A stretch of DNA of 64,000 nucleotides, from positions 434,001 to 498,000 of the forward strand of contig VUYV01000075.1 of NCBI GenBank assembly GCA_008711295.1, given 5' to 3'. The translations under genes were made by a program, and so were the position numbers. Under the pieces are notes generated by a model, which made no database searches, was not told the DNA's origin, and saw only the letters and a list, made by a program, of their open reading frames with translations. Positions 25,301 to 39,131 of the stretch are shown one piece after another. The number at the start of each line of letters is the position of its first letter. Within the stretch, counting starts at the first letter, position 1. The stretch comes from Anarhynchus alexandrinus (taxonomy: Eukaryota; Chordata; Aves; Charadriiformes; Charadriidae).

Positions 25301-28089
25301 GTCTCGCTTTGGTATCTTTCTTTGGTTCTATAAACAGTGCTGTACTAAGTAATGTAGGTAATGATATACAGAGCAGATTTCTTATGAGGAACTTCAAATA
25401 AAAGAAAGACAGATCTTCAGATGGATCTGTAGTCAGATCTGGCGATAGTGCTGTTAGTTTACATGAGCCGAGAGCTTCATTCTGACTTTTGTTGAGGAAA
25501 AACATCAGCGCCAAGAGCATTAAATATTAACCTCAGAAAAGGCTTCAGAAAAGCAATGTGTTGCCAGCTGATGCCTTTAGCAGATTTGTCAAGAAGGCAT
25601 TGGACCAAAAGTAGAAACTGATCTTTTTAGGGTCTTAGTAACAATACTACTACTTTGATGTTGGTCCCTTAACTAGAAAAGCAGTGATGAAAGTGGTATT
25701 TTCAAGGGTAAACTTGAGCAATTCAGTAATAAGGACAAAGTAAAGTACACAAATGCTGGAGATTTCCTGTTGGAATAAAAATGAAATTGCAGAACATTCA
25801 GCTGGAAATTAAACATACAATGGTAGAGGTTTTGGAAGTCACAACATTAGTTTTGGTTTGGCTGATACTTAATTTCAAGAAGCCGAAAAGAGGCAAGAAA
25901 CATAGGTAGGAATTCACCAGGATTTTTCTTATCTGGTGAATTCATTTCTGTCCAAAATGTGCCCCATACGATAAAAAGTGGCAGAAAACCATTTGTTGGT
26001 ATCTAAAATAGTGCTGGCAAGTCTTAAAACCTCTAAGAAGTCTGAGAGCTGCTGCAGATTTACATTTTACTTTCAGATACGCACAGTAAATTGTGCACAA
26101 GATAGAGAATGAAAGTTGTATACAAATTCAAATTATGCAGCATAGTTTTTAGGAGCATGAATTCAATTTTGCTGCTGATGTAGATGTCTAAATGCTTTGG
26201 CATTCAAGGCACATCCGTATTTGCAGTGCTGGGCAGCAATCTAACACTTTAAAGCATGAAAGTGCATAATGCAAAAGGACAATATTTGAAAAGACCGGGT
26301 TTTTTCACAGAATGCTAAACTGACACCTAGAAGCTAAATATATCTCTGGTTTGACTTTTGATTTCTACTAAATAAAGACCCGATTCCTGTTCAATATTAC
26401 TATTGGGTGAACAATAACCAAGAAATAAACAATTTTTACACATAATGAGCAGAGAGTAACAATTCTTTTCCTAAAAGAAAACTTTGTGACTCACAGATCT
26501 CTCAGGCACTTCCAAGATGGACAAAAGCTGTAAATGACACCAAAGATACTTTGCTGCTGCAGCGCGTACAATGGGAATGAATCAGGACAATGAAGAGACA
26601 CTTGAGGAAATAGCAAATGGAGTCCTTACAATCTTACAAGTCAATGTCCTGGGACATTTCTGCTGTCTATTGAACTTTCATGCCCAAATACAACACATTG
26701 CTGCATAAATAATCCAAATAAGATGAAGAACAGAAGAATCAATTGGTATTAGGGAGAGGGAATATTTAAAAAAAGAGAGAGTTTTCAGTTCACGTTGCTG
26801 ACTCCAGGAATAATAAAAGCAAGACTGTTGTGGAACAAAATGTGGTGGGTTTACCTTCTGGTTTTGGTTACTGAACACTGCAGGGCATTGACAAAAATTT
26901 TACAAATGCAAAAATAGGTGAGTGCATTATTGATAGCAATCCCTTTAGCAGCAGACAGAGTATCTTGGAAGATGGTGACCAACAGCTTCCAGCAGAAACA
27001 TCCTTCCAGATGTCACCTACCAAGACCCCTAAAATCAAGAGACTGACTTAAACATAACATGATTTTTAAAAATAATAATTTATGGATATTTTTATTTGCC
27101 TTGTGATATCTAAGCCCTTTTTTTTGTTTTTCATTTCAAGGCTTCCATACAATCCTGAGGGCTAGAAGTTTCCTTTCTTTAAATTAAAGTTGAAATTTCC
27201 ATGTAAGTAAGTGATTCCTGGAACTGAAGCTTTAAGAAAAGTGCTAACTGCCAGAAGGCTTGGAATAAACTCTCAAGAGCTGATAACACTGAGATTTATA
27301 TGAGCAAATGCCATTCATTGCTTGGGGATTTACTTAGCAGTGGAATTTTAGGAGCCTAGAAAGGTGCTCCTTAGAAGTCAAATTCAGTCAAGAAGAGTTT
27401 AGATGTGAGAGAGTAGTAATAATGGTAATGACATAAATATAAAGTCAAAGAGATCTGCCAGTGATGCTGAGGATAATTAATTCACAGTGTGAATGATTAA
27501 TTTGCTGTTTTGACTGTGTTGATAAATGCTTGCAACAACCTCTGAACTATATTTTCTTGACTGAGACCTTCATGATTTGGTGTCCTAGCATGGTGGGTCC
27601 ACTACAGGAGTCCTGCAAGTTTAAAGAGGATTTAAGGGCGAGGTGCCAGGGTAAGGTATTTTCTACGGTCACTGTTGTTATTAAATGCTCTTTTGAATGC
27701 ATTTCTGTTAAAAAAAAAGCATTCAGATTTTCATTGAAACAAACCCCTGAAAATTCTTTAGTTTTTACTGACAGGAAAGCATTCAGCACCTTCAGTAAAT
27801 GGATTTTCTTTTTTTTTTTTTTCAGCTAAAATCTAAAATAATCAGCAAAAATAATATTTTTTTCCCATAAAATTGTGAAAAATAAAACCACAGGCTCTCC
27901 TTTAGGACAAGCTCAGACTTAAAAAATTTGCTCTGTCTCCTCAAATATGGTGTATCAAACCTAGTCCAACTCAGATTTACGACATCAGGTTCTGGCCTCA
28001 CTTCAAATACCATAAAGCTATGGGCTACATTGTTATTCTGGTTATGTGTTGACTCCAGGGGAGTTTCTCCACTTGTGGTATCTGACTGA
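22321..28089. other. Unique noncoding sequence
   Basis: No gene or interspersed repeat is recognised. The DNA is mostly AT-rich with short T or A runs (for example 23328-23337). Open frames are short, and several are mirrored on the opposite strand. A T-rich tract ending in CAG at 27825 looks like a splice acceptor but is followed by AT-rich DNA with stops in all frames. Confidence 0.5.
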
Positions 28090-30340
28090 AATTACTCAAC
28101 ACATCACACCATGATTTGTTCCTTTTGGTGCTGTCTCTAGTGCAAGTCCTGGAGACCTCTGAGCATCAGAGACCATGCAGGTAGTCCATGTGCAGCCTGG
28201 CTGTGGGCGAGGGCAGCTGATCCCGGCCATGGTGACCGTGCAGAGAACACCCAGGTGCATGAGCCAGGAGAGAGCCAAGTGTCCCAGCCTGGACCATCGA
28301 GGGACCACAAGGTCAGGAGTTATTGTGGTGGATTCTGAGGTCTGCCTGTAACTCTGGAGGTGTAAGCCCTGACCAGAAATGAGAGTGTGATGTGGGATGT
28401 GCTTCTCAGAGAAACCGTGGTAAGAAGTACATCTTACCCCGGACAAGTGCCTCTAAACAGCAAAGGTGATGGAAGTGCTGAGGCAGAGGATGAAAACAGG
28501 GGCTGGGGATCAGCGTGATTCCAGCCAGGCTGTGGTGGTCTGGGTGACTGGTTGTCATGTTATGGCCAATGAAATTTCTCACAGTTAGGAGGAAAAAAGT
28601 TAACTTAGTCAGCAAGTCTTGTGTTTCAGACTTTTGAACTAATCATTTATGGTCCTCCCTAGCCTTTAAGATTTTAGAAATAACAATTCATGCTCTTCTA
28701 CTTATTTTTTGTATTTTTCAACTGGAAAAGGAAAACAAGGTTTCCTGGTTTTAAGCTCACCATCATTTCTCAAGTTTGGATGAGCCAGTTATTTGGAATT
28801 GACATTGAAGTAAGCTGGAATGAAGACACTCTCCTCTTGGCACCTGCAGAAAAGACTAGCCCTGCCAAAAGCTGACTTACTGCTTCAGCAACAGCTAGGT
28901 TTTTGTGCTCAGTGACCTCATTAATTTCACCCATTTGACTTCAAAACAGCAGCAAATGTGTACTTTTTTAAGGACTATTTTAATTAAATTATATTTTTTG
29001 CTTATATTATATTTAAGGCTAAATATAACTTGTGATAATTTCAAATTTAATTGTACACAGGTTGATTGAGAAGAAGAAAATGTTGAGTCTATTAAATGCA
29101 ATTAAAAAAAAAAAGGTATTTTTTCTAACATGTTTTAAAATCAATATTGCTACCAGGCAGAAGATAAGTAGTGTGTGCAAGACGTACTATTTTTATGGCA
29201 GTAAAAGGTGTACCCAAACACCCGACCTTAAGAGCTAGACTGATTTCTTCCCCTCTTGAAGACAGAGGCATACTTCAAGGAAGCAAGGTCTGTGTTTGTG
29301 GGTCAGGGAGTAAATGTCTGGTTGACGGTGTACCTGGATTGGGGCAAGGCTTTCTGGGATGCTTCTTTGGCCCTGAGAGAAGATAAAAACAGTTCTTCTC
29401 TTTTTTTCCCATCTCTTTTAAGGGTGAAAACATGATGGTAGATGATTAGTTTTTGGCAGGTGAAAAGTCTGGGCGACCCTGAGGTTGGCCCAGCATAGTG
29501 TGCTTCCACAAGGCAAAGCGCTTGCTTGGTGCAGGGAAGATTTGCTGTAGACCAGCATGGGGAAGATGAACAGGGGTGGAGGCAGATAGGAAAACAACAG
29601 GCTAAACCAGCAGCTTTCTTTGGCAGCAAGAAGAAGCCCTGAGGAGCAGCCCTGGTGGAAGCTGCTGGCCCGAGGAGAGGACTGAAAGCAGCAGTCCCAC
29701 CTTCTGTGGGATGCAAGTGACATCAGGTAACAGCAGGACACCTGCGGAAGTAAAACCAAACACAAATGAAGGGTGGTGAAAAGCAGGCAGCGCCCTGGAA
29801 ATGTCAAGGTGCTGGCATGGTGTGGGTGGCGTGAACGTGTGCCCATGGCCAGCACTAAAGGCAGGAGCAGCACCAAGTTCCAGGGCAACCTCCCTGACCT
29901 CCAAGGATGAATTTGGCAAAAGGGCAGAAGCAAATTCCCCACTGTCAGCTCAAGCTCAGAAGAGCTGGGAAAAGGGCTAAAGGAACAGTATATTGGAAGT
30001 GCTGTGCCCACATCTGTTATTGCACCTGGGAGCGCTTTGATTTCCAGGGAAAGAAAGGGGATCTGTGGCAACTCCACAGCACGTGCCAAGACTCACTGGT
30101 CTGCCAGGGCCACCATGCCAGGCATTATGGACACACCTTAGATTAAGCTATGCACTAACCAGCTCCGGCTGTGGTAAGTCAGTAGGTGGTGGCACACAAA
30201 TTAAGCCAATAAAAGTTGTTAGAAGAAAATATTCAGCAATTTGCATCAAGCTGGGAGAGGTCTGCAGGGAGGAAGTGTTTGGAGAAGGTGTGGTGCAATC
30301 AGTCTGTAGGTACCTGGGTACGGTGCTAGCTGCACTTGAA
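28090..30340. other. GC-richer block without identified gene
   Basis: Two GC-richer stretches (about 28100-28570 and 29440-30130) flank an AT-rich middle (28640-29130). The longest open frame in the window lies here on the minus strand (29418-30089, 223 codons). Its product is rich in Leu, Ser and Pro, has no recognisable domain, and overlaps other minus-strand frames of similar composition. A decayed repeat not recognised by eye is an alternative explanation for the composition shift. Confidence 0.35.
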
Positions 30341-31434
30341 GTGCTGTGTTTGTTTTCTTACTAGGAAACCAGCTCAGCTTTACAAGCTCAGAGCCTTTTC
30401 TGTTATTTCCCCAGTGTGCAGTACAGGACATAGCAATCACCTCAGTACCTTCCTCGTGCGAGTTGCTGCAAACGTCCCATTACGTTTCTCCTGTACTTTT
30501 CAAGGTAGTGCCAGTAATTTCTTCAGTCAGAACAAGCCTCCCCTCTATTACAGTGGGATGAAGAGATTTCCTTTATGCATGTTTTGCTAGTCCAGTTTTG
30601 GGGAGCACCCAGGCTTGAAATGAGGTAAAAGCTTTAAGGAGTGCTAGAGCCGTCTGGCAGATTTTAAGAAGTTTGCAAAGCTTTAATCCTTCAGTTAGAG
30701 ACTTAAGGCATACTTCTGTCATACTCTATAAGCTGTGAACTGAGGGAGCTTTGCTGGGTGGGGAAGGAGCAAAGACAACCGAAGCTCCCATCACTCTGAT
30801 CTGGCTTCACAAAGCAAAGCAAGCCAGGGCTGTTATCGCTACGTGCCTGCTGATTGATGGGTTACCCTTTCCAGGCACTGGGGACTCGGGGAACACCCCT
30901 TTACTTACCCCAGTGGCTCCACTGAAGTGACCTGCGTGCATAATGCTGCTGGTGCTGACAGTTACTGTAGTATTTATTAAAAGAAATCCCAACTAGTTTG
31001 GGATGAATTTCGAACCAACCAGTTGCCTAGAAGTCAAACACTTTTTTCTTCCAGACTTACTTATTTGTGGAATAACAGAACTTCTAGTTTTGCAGAAACC
31101 TTGATCATACTGGTGCAGGTCTCCTTTTCCCGTGTGTTTCTTCACACACGCTGCATGCTGCCCATGGCCTGTTTTCCTTCTGTTTTAGCTCTGCTACTGC
31201 TGTTTCATTTAAAACTCCTTTTGCTGAATCTAGGGAAGGGAAGCCTGCTGCCAACAGTGCCATAAAGCTGAGATGAACAATTGTTAAATGCACAGAGTAA
31301 GCAAGCTGGCAGAATGGGAAAAAGTTATGTTTCCTTTTGATCTTTCACTGCGATCTTTTAGGACAGTCGTATTAATGGTAAGCCCCACATATGAACTTGA
31401 TGGGGTTCTTTTAATTACACAGGATATAATTACA
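30341..31434. other. Unique noncoding sequence
   Basis: Nothing recognised as a gene or repeat. Confidence 0.45.
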
Positions 31435-31972
31435 CAGAATCACAGAATGGTCAGGGTTGGAAGGGACCTCTGGAGATCATCTAGTCCAACCCCCCCCTTG
31501 CCAGAGCAGGGTCACCTACAGCAGGTTGCACAGGACAGCGTCCAGGCGGGTTTTGAATGTCTCCAGAGTGGGAGACTCCACAACCTCTCCGGGCAGCCTG
31601 TTCCAGTGCTCTGCCACCCTCACAGGAAAGAAGTTCCTCCTCATGTTAAGATGGAACTTCCTATGTTCAAGTTTGTGCCTGTTACCTCTTGTCCTATCAC
31701 TGGGCACCACTGAAAAAAGACTGTTCCCATCCCCCTGGCACCCTCCCTTTAAGTATTTGTAAGCATTAATAAGATCTCCCCTCAATCTTCTTTTCTCTAG
31801 ACTAAAAAGACCCAAGTCCCTCAGTCTTTCCTCATAAGAGAGATGTTCTAATCCCTTAATCTCTGTGTAGCCCTCTGCTGGACCCTCTCCAGCAGATCCC
31901 TGTCTTTCTTGAACCGGGGAGCCCAGAATTGGACACAGTACTCCAGATGCGGCCTCACCAGGGCAGAGTAGA
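31435..31972 (-). mobile_element. CR1 LINE fragment, best-preserved copy
   Basis: The 3' tail is at 31435 (cagaatcacagaatgg). The minus-strand frame at 31516-31815 reads [14 protein letters not shown], then a variable linker, then [19 protein letters not shown], then [12 protein letters not shown] at the stop. These are the last conserved blocks of CR1 ORF2. The next frame upstream (31848-32090) adds [17 protein letters not shown], then [10 protein letters not shown]. One frameshift or stop separates the two pieces. CR1 similarity ends abruptly near 31972, so about 540 bases survive. RT catalytic and endonuclease domains are absent. Similarity to the remembered consensus is higher than for the 21.6 kb copy, so this is probably the younger insertion. 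Confidence 0.95.
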
Positions 31973-33160
31973 TTGGGAAGAATTGGCTCTGTGCAATATT
32001 GAAGTGAATCTCCAAGGCCTTACAAATTTTCATGGCCCGGCCACAAAGGCTGCACGGATCACTAGTAAAAAACAACTCAGCAAACTGCATGGGAGAGCCA
32101 CCTTAGAAGGGCCGCGGAGACACAGACAGAACATACAGAAGGAACAAGTAACTTAGCTGTTCAAGAACGGAAGAAACTTGGGTCCCTGAAGTTTTGATTA
32201 GTTCACTTATGAACATTGGGAAGAAGCGCAGGAGGAAGGCACAGTAATTTATTAAAGTGAGGGAGCGTACTTCACGCATAAGGGATTGCACTGACAAAAC
32301 ATTGAAGAGAATAAAGCAAACAAGTTAACATCACTGGCAGAGGAGGGAAATTAAGACAGTTCAGTACGTGGCGTAAACAAGCCCACATTAAGTTCTGCCT
32401 TGTTGCAGTTAAAATGCTTTTGGAGAGATCTCCCATTTTTGTTGAGTTTTCTCTACAGAGGAGGACTTGGCTCCTCCTCCGAGCAACTGGGATGAAGGCT
32501 GGATTGGCATCTCACAGGGCTTCTGAGGCAGGGACAAGCAGTTTAAACTCAGTGCATGTGAAGAAAGTTGCAAAATCGGGTCTGAAAAGAAGGCAGAAAT
32601 TATAATGATGAAAATGAGGTTTTAAGATTGCTATTTTAAATGGAACAAGTTGTTCAGTGTTTCCTTCAGCTGATCAATACTTACCCCTTTTAACTCTTGT
32701 TTTCTCTATTATTCTATAAAAAACAGAATGGAGAAAAAAAAGAGAAAGAGGAAAAAGGGGAGAGAGGAGGAATAAAATTACAAATGACCTGTTCAACCTC
32801 AATTTTGAGTACTGTCCAAATTGTAAAAATATGAGTAATATGTTTCCCCTAAGAATATTCTTCAAAATATTTTTCATAGTTTTCCATATTTTTTTTTTGC
32901 ATGGAAAAATTGTTAGCTTTCATACAATGTTGATTACCTTTGCATTTTCTTCTCTCCTCATTGCCTGTGCAAAAGTAGTACACACAATTAAGTAACATGT
33001 GGAAGGTTGTCTGAATATTTCTGCTTTTTGAGTCACTGCTATTGCAACCTAATAGCATCTTTGCAATAGACAATGCGCTCTGCCTTGCGCTCTGTTCCTG
33101 CAGTGAACTGTGGCTTGTCCAATCTGCTTTCTGGAAGTTAAAAATGAATAATCAGCTTTG
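31973..33160. other. Unique noncoding sequence
   Basis: No gene is recognised. The first 120 bases are in frame with the CR1 piece on the minus strand (the frame reaches 32090), but the peptide no longer resembles CR1. A purine-rich run is seen at about 32730-32775. Confidence 0.45.
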
Positions 33161-33230
33161 CAAAAAAAAAAACCCAAACCACCAAACTCCAAAACCAACC
33201 AACCAAAAAACAACCAATAACCCACAAAGA
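33161..33230. repeat. A-rich (CCAAAC)n-like low-complexity tract
   Basis: An A11 run is followed by CCAAACC, CCAACC and CAACC units. It is very like the tract at 6812-6876 in composition and order. Confidence 0.75.
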
Positions 33231-36200
33231 GATCCCAACACTCTTTTTGCACAGTGGATCTTCTGTCTGGGCACCGTGAAGACTATATCTGTACTACTGG
33301 GAAAAAGTGGTCTCGGAAGTGACAGCAAACATGGGATACTCTGGCTCCCACTTGCCGTGTTTCCCACCCAAGTAATGGCCTTACAGCTGTACAGGCATGA
33401 CCGTGGATGACCTGAGGCCTGCAGAGCATGAAGCTATATTGCTAGACGTATATCTGCAGAACCCTCTGTGCTCCAAAAAACACACTCCAGACATGCCTGA
33501 GCTTTTGTATCTGAACTGGCTGGCTGTACACCCTTCACAGTGGGATTTATGGGCAGCCTCCGGGCTGACGGTGTAGACAAACCCAGACTGGGATGGACAC
33601 ACATCTCACACGAGATAGCCTGTGTGTTAATCCATGCTCTTCATGCATGGCAGTGGCTGGTTGAGGACCTGCAAAAGGAAGTGTTGCTCGGTGAAGCAGA
33701 GGCAGTCCATGGACTGCAGAGTCAATAAAATCTGAAGTGAAGTCTTTTCCTCTTGTTTCCTGAAGTTGAAGCATAGATGTGACAGAGTGACTTATCTGTC
33801 CCAAGATCTATCGCCTCGTACTTTTTCATCTTCAGCCCTTGGTGTCACTGGGTTTGTTGTATTAGCCTACTGCTGTATTAGCACTGTAAATGTTCTTCCC
33901 CGTTCCTCTGCTACTTTCACACCATCCTTTAGTGAAACCATTTCTTAATGTAAAGGTTTGATAACTGACAAGCCTTTTATTTTTTTTTTTCCCCTAGGGT
34001 TGTTTCCTAAGTCCTAAGACTTTGCATTTTAAGTATTTTTGGAGGATCACACATTATACTGTCTCCTGACCGTCAGGATTTCACTGTAGAATCGTAGAGA
34101 TGTGGAATTGGATGTGACCTCGCTCCTGCGTTAGGCCCTTAGGTCCCAGTGATAGTATTAATTAATAGAGTTACACATCTATGGTGTCCATGTTGATGTT
34201 TGCTTGCAGTACTGGTAGTTTAGAGAAGGATCAAATCATATTTTTCTTCCAAGGAAGGAGCATATAGATTTCCTAGGTATATTTTTGGAAAGATTGAAAA
34301 TATATTAAACATGCAGCACATATTTTTATATTTTTTCATCCATCAATTTTATTCTTATCCAGTGTGAAAACTGTCAGGCTGATACTTAGATTAATCTTCC
34401 AGGCTGCACACATCACCTGTAAATCACTCTGCTTCAATAGGGAAACCATTGGCTTGGGGAGCACTGGTGAGTATTTTTTATGGGCCGCCTTTTCCCTAGA
34501 TGCAATAATCTGCCTGTCTCATCAGAGACACGCTGGCATAAGTGACATACACTGAAGTGGCTGATCAAGAAAGCCCTGCTATGAGGCAGGGTGAAGACAG
34601 GAGCGCGCACCCTCTCTGTCAGCTGACACAGGATGAGGAGGTCTCACTTCCTGTTGCAATGTCTAATTATGTATAAAAGATCGAGCAAAGAGAAATGATA
34701 ATTCACAAACCACATGAAATGGGGCAGAGCCACAGGTTGGTGACAAGCACAGCAACTCTACTTTCGAAGCACATTACAGAATGTTCTGAAAAAATGTTCA
34801 TGTTCTGAAAAGATAGAGTGCAACCTATAAAACTGACCCCCAAAGCCTGAGCACCGTGTACAGGAAAAACATCAACTTATTTAGTTCATCCTTCACAAAA
34901 AAAGGAGTCGTTTCCATGCCTTTACTTCATGTGTTTTTTCTTTTAATTCCTTTGAAAAGCTATTCCACAGTCTCAGTGCTTTCAACTGATGCTCACTTTG
35001 AGTCGCTGTTTGTATCTTATCAGAAACCACACCTCGCTCAAGTAGCCTGTATATAATTTAATTCTCCGTGTTTACAGCCTGCAGAGGTTTATATACCCTT
35101 TATATTCATGCTCCTGCAACCACTTCCCAGTAAAATTCTCCAATGTCCGTATCTAGCTCTGCCAATCTTCTCCAAGACCATTGATTTCCATGAGACTTGA
35201 GCTACTCCTTTTACAGGGGAAAATGCTTTCTGTGGTTGTCTCATGTGTTTGCTGTAGGACATATTTGAGTCTCAGATTTCATACGTATTAAACATCATCA
35301 TTAATATGGAACAGTTGATATTTAGGTCCTTGTATTTAATGGTGGATGTCTGTGGAGAGACCATCCCCAAAAGCCAACTAGGCCAATTCTTGATCTAACT
35401 ATTCAAGCCATATGGCAAAGTCAGGACCCCAATGCATTGCTGGAAGTGGGGACCGTTTTCATGTGCAGGTATATCCTAGACTGAGTAGTTCAGAAATATA
35501 TTTGACTTGGCTGGTTTTGTCCTACTGATCAAGGGTTTGTGCAGAATTAGCAAAATCCCTCAAAATTTTAGATTTATGTGTTAGTAACATTTGGGGCCAA
35601 AAGTAACTAGACAAAATAACAAACAGCGAAGACTGTGAGGAGACATTTAATGAGCATGGGAACAAGTGTAGGCATTTGTTTCTATGTGAGGATTTAGATC
35701 TCATAAAGAAATTCTTGACAGGATGTCACCAGAGGTGAGTGTGCCTGCTGCTGCTCAGCCAGATGATACTTGCTACGCCAGGTGGATGACCACCCTAAGA
35801 GACCACCTCCATTTTGCTGATTTCTGGGCTCCATTAGATGCTGTGAGCCCCCAGCCCATCACCCCCAACATGTTGTGAATACCCAGTAATGGCAAAAGCA
35901 TTCTCCAACCACACACTTCTCTTCCTTTGGGACGTCTTGGTCTTTTCCTTACTCAGAAAGATAAGAAAACCTTTCCACTAATATTTTCTCTTCGGTAATT
36001 ACCTCAGTTCTCATATTGTTGAAAACAGTGAAATAACTACAGCCCTGTCTCTCTGCCTGTGATACGAAGACAGAGAATTCTTAATGTTAAAAGCAGTGAA
36101 AAGGTCAGAGCAGAAACAAAGTTAGATACTATTAGGGTTTTTTTTCTGGTTAGACAGAGGCTACATCAAAGAGGCCCTTAAATTAGAATTAGAGTTCATT

Positions 36201-36961
36201 TGCATATCTCCCTGATGGGGGAATGAATGGGTGAGAGGCGAAAGGATGTGAGGGAGAAGGACTTCAGTGACAGGAAGGGGACAGAAAGCAGAGGATGAGT
36301 GTGAATTCAGAGATGCGAAATGGGAGCAGAAAGGGGGAAGGAAAACGGTGTTTCTGCCACTGTACATCTGTACTTGTTAAATAGGTGAGAGGATTTTGCA
36401 GGGAAGAGTCACCTCCATGGACCGATGTGAGATTTTATAACAAAGAGGTTGGCAGGTGCTGGTGTCTCTGAATGCACAATGGTCCCTGACCAAGGGGAGA
36501 ATGTATGTCTTTCCACGGGTCTATGTGCAGGCTGGGGGTTCTCTGTGTAGCAAATGTCCACATAATGGAGAATTATCAGGGAGACTCTGGCGCCTAGAGA
36601 CGCATGTGGCTGGCGTGAGGGTGGATGGGATTTCCATGAAGTTGTAGAAACACTTTTAGGACTGGAGTGAAGGAAAAGCACAACAGAAGCAAGAGATGAT
36701 CCTCTGGACTTCACGCCGTTTGAGAAGGGAAGCAAGGTTTTTCATGAAACGCTTATTCAGCATAGGAAGAAGGGGTTTGATTACTCCTAATCTTAGCAAG
36801 AAGGACTTTTCACTCAGTGAGATTGTTTTAGATGGTCATGACGAGCTGGAGGTCTCACAACTGAGTTTATTGCCAAGCTCTGGGAGGGCAGGTCATGAGA
36901 TAGGGCTGGGAGGAGTAAGTCAGGTCTGGTCTGCAGGGGCTGGGCTTATACATCTGCACGT
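33231..36961. other. Unique noncoding sequence
   Basis: No gene is recognised. A T11-C4-TAG tract (33980-33997) is a strong-looking plus-strand splice acceptor without a definable exon. A TATAAAAG box lies near 34673, but nothing else there suggests a promoter. An octamer motif ATTTGCAT is at about 36198. Confidence 0.45.
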
Positions 36962-36980
36962 GCACACACACACACACAAC
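36962..36980. repeat. Short (CA)n microsatellite
   Basis: About eight CA units, followed by cacaaaaa. Confidence 0.85.
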
Positions 36981-37476
36981 CACAAAAAACAGTGAGACTC
37001 AGCTGAGGGCAATTCAAGAACACGCAGAGGCTCCTGGGGGGTGGGGGGTGAAGTTCAACCAAGCCAGGTTTGCTGGGGTAGGGTGTGTGCTTAGAGCATA
37101 CGTGCTGCCATCATGAATATTTATTGAATCAACCCCCTCATACCTAGGCGTGCTGGCAATCATCCTCTCTAGATCCACAATTTACGCCCTCCTGCCACTG
37201 ACTGCACATGAGCTGAGACCCCATTTGGCAAATTTCTTTTGAAATTTTGATTTATATGCTCCTAAAAAATCTTTATTACACTTCTCCCTTCCAGACAATT
37301 TACTTTGTTCAATATGTTTGGTTGTTGTGCTTTTTTTTTTTTTTAAGTTTAATTCCTACTTTCCATTTTTCAGTATTTATTATGCCACATTCCCATGGGG
37401 CTGTGACTGGCAGGTGGGTCACAATATACATAACTGATAGGCCCATCTGTCTTCCTTTCACTGCATGCTCCCCCCT
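36981..37476. other. Unique noncoding sequence with G-rich run
   Basis: A GGGGGGTGGGGGG run lies at about 37036-37049. A T-rich run lies at 37331-37344. No gene is recognised. Confidence 0.45.
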
Positions 37477-37512
37477 TCTTTCTCTTTCTCTCTCTCTCTC
37501 TTTCTTTCTTTG
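37477..37512. repeat. (CT)n/(CTTT)n microsatellite
   Basis: A pure pyrimidine tract of CTTT and CT units. Confidence 0.85.
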
Positions 37513-38040
37513 TATGTGTCATAAACTGTCAACTATAGACACAGTCCTGCATGAGGACTAACAGACAGGTAGCAGCAGCCTGAGAGAAGGCTATCACTAT
37601 ATAAAGGGGATTTAGTCACTTGACAGTAGGTTATGAAAGCAAATGGTTTCATAATGGCTTGCATTATTTCTCCTCAATACTTACAATGTTTGTCTTCCAT
37701 AACACATGGAATCAAATAGAAACAGAATTGTGCTTTTGAGAAAAATGTGAGAAACCTCTTCATTTTCTGTTCCTTTTTTTTCTTTTTTTTATCTTGGTTC
37801 TTTATCCTCTGGCATAAGAGCTCCCTCTTTTCTTAGGCTCCCCAATACCCAAGGATTCCAGTGCTGGGGGAAAAAAATAGATGCTAATACACTCTGAAAA
37901 AGCAATCAACCTCTGAAAAACAGTCTGCCTGGCTTCTGTTCTCAGTAATGCTTCCCACCTGAGATTTTGGGAGCTCTCAGCTTGGTTATGTGCCTGGTTT
38001 TTAATTTTAGTAAAGGAAAAGTGAAAGTTCAAAGTGCTGC
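37513..38040. other. Unique noncoding sequence
   Basis: No gene is recognised. A T-rich run is present at about 37770-37792. Confidence 0.45.
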
Positions 38041-38420
38041 AGCAGCTGTTCACGGTGGAATGCAAGTGAGGGCTCGCGGGGACCAGGGGCCAGCAGGGTA
38101 CCGAGGGGCCCGATCCTGCAGCCTGCCAAGCACGTGGGGTGCACTGGCTGACACCGTGGCTGAGCAGTGTGAAAACGCACCAAACTGTCCCCATCCTGCC
38201 AGGCCAGATGCTCGTGGGGTGTGCGATGGCCAGGTGACATGGAAATCTGCGGCTCCCTGCATCAGCACGAGACACCAAGAGATGGCAGGTGGCACGGTCG
38301 GGTGGGCATCTGGCCTCTGAGGTTCTGTTCCTCCATCCAGCACTCCTTGAAGGCACTGCCTCAATGGGACGATGCTCAAAGCCTGCAAGAGACATCAGGG
38401 CTGGGGGCAACGCTTACCAA
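38041..38420. other. GC-rich stretch with moderate CpG content
   Basis: Locally GC-rich, with perhaps 15-20 CpGs. Long open frames occur on both strands (37802-38410 minus, 202 codons; 37967-38320 plus, 117 codons), as expected from stop-poor composition. No known domain is seen in either. It could be a weak CpG island or an unrecognised decayed repeat. Confidence 0.35.
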
Positions 38421-39131
38421 CATCAGCTGAATGGCAGTCGGCCATTTCTCACACTCTTCTTTTTCTCTGTACATTATGCTTTGTGGCACATTCTGCCTTC
38501 TGCTTTTTACCTTGCTGTTGTTTTTAACTTGCATCCTTTATTACCATTTTACCCAGCAGCCCCCAAAAACTGAAAATGGAAAGAGTCGTCCCACATTTTT
38601 TCAGCTTATATTAAAAAAAAAAAAAGCAACGAAAAAATCCAACGGCCTGTCTTTAACCTTTGGTAACCCTGACATTCTTTGCACTAAAGTGTCTGATATT
38701 AAAGCAGATTGCTTTCATGCCTACATAAGTAATATCATATGCTTCACATCAGCCTATGCTCAGGCTAGCTGAATTCCCACTGTATTATTGCCTGTGAATG
38801 TACACTCTGTGCATACTAATAATGGCCTATCTGAACCAGCTTGCCTTTCAACTTTTTGAAAAGGAGTTTTATTGGTTTGTTGGATGGCTATGGCATAGGA
38901 ATATAGTTTAATGAATGATGGTAATGCTTGTGTCTATTAGTGCTCGGCAAGTCGTGCCAGAGAGGTAGAGCTGAGAAGAGGAACAGCCTTAAAAGCCTGC
39001 TAGAATTCCTGAAGAAATGGTGTCCTCCGTCCCCCCACAGCTGCTAACCTAGATTATGTCTGATCTTGGTGTAGTTAAAGAGGCACTTAAGAGGGCTTCT
39101 AAATTTTGTTGTGTAAGCAGTGTGTTTGGAC
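38421..39131. other. Unique noncoding sequence
   Basis: No gene is recognised. An A12 run lies at about 38612-38624. Confidence 0.45.

Noticed and set aside
29418..30089. 223-codon minus-strand open frame, longest in the window
   Set aside because: Leu/Ser/Pro-rich product with no recognisable domain. Overlapping frames on the same strand have similar composition. It is explained by local stop-poor base composition.
34088..34125. Short CR1-tail-like string (tagaatcgtagagatgtgga)
   Set aside because: It partly resembles the CR1 3' tail, but no CR1 body follows on either side. It is too short to call.
37802..38410. 202-codon minus-strand open frame
   Set aside because: It lies across a GC-rich stretch with open frames on both strands, and no domain or conserved motif is visible.
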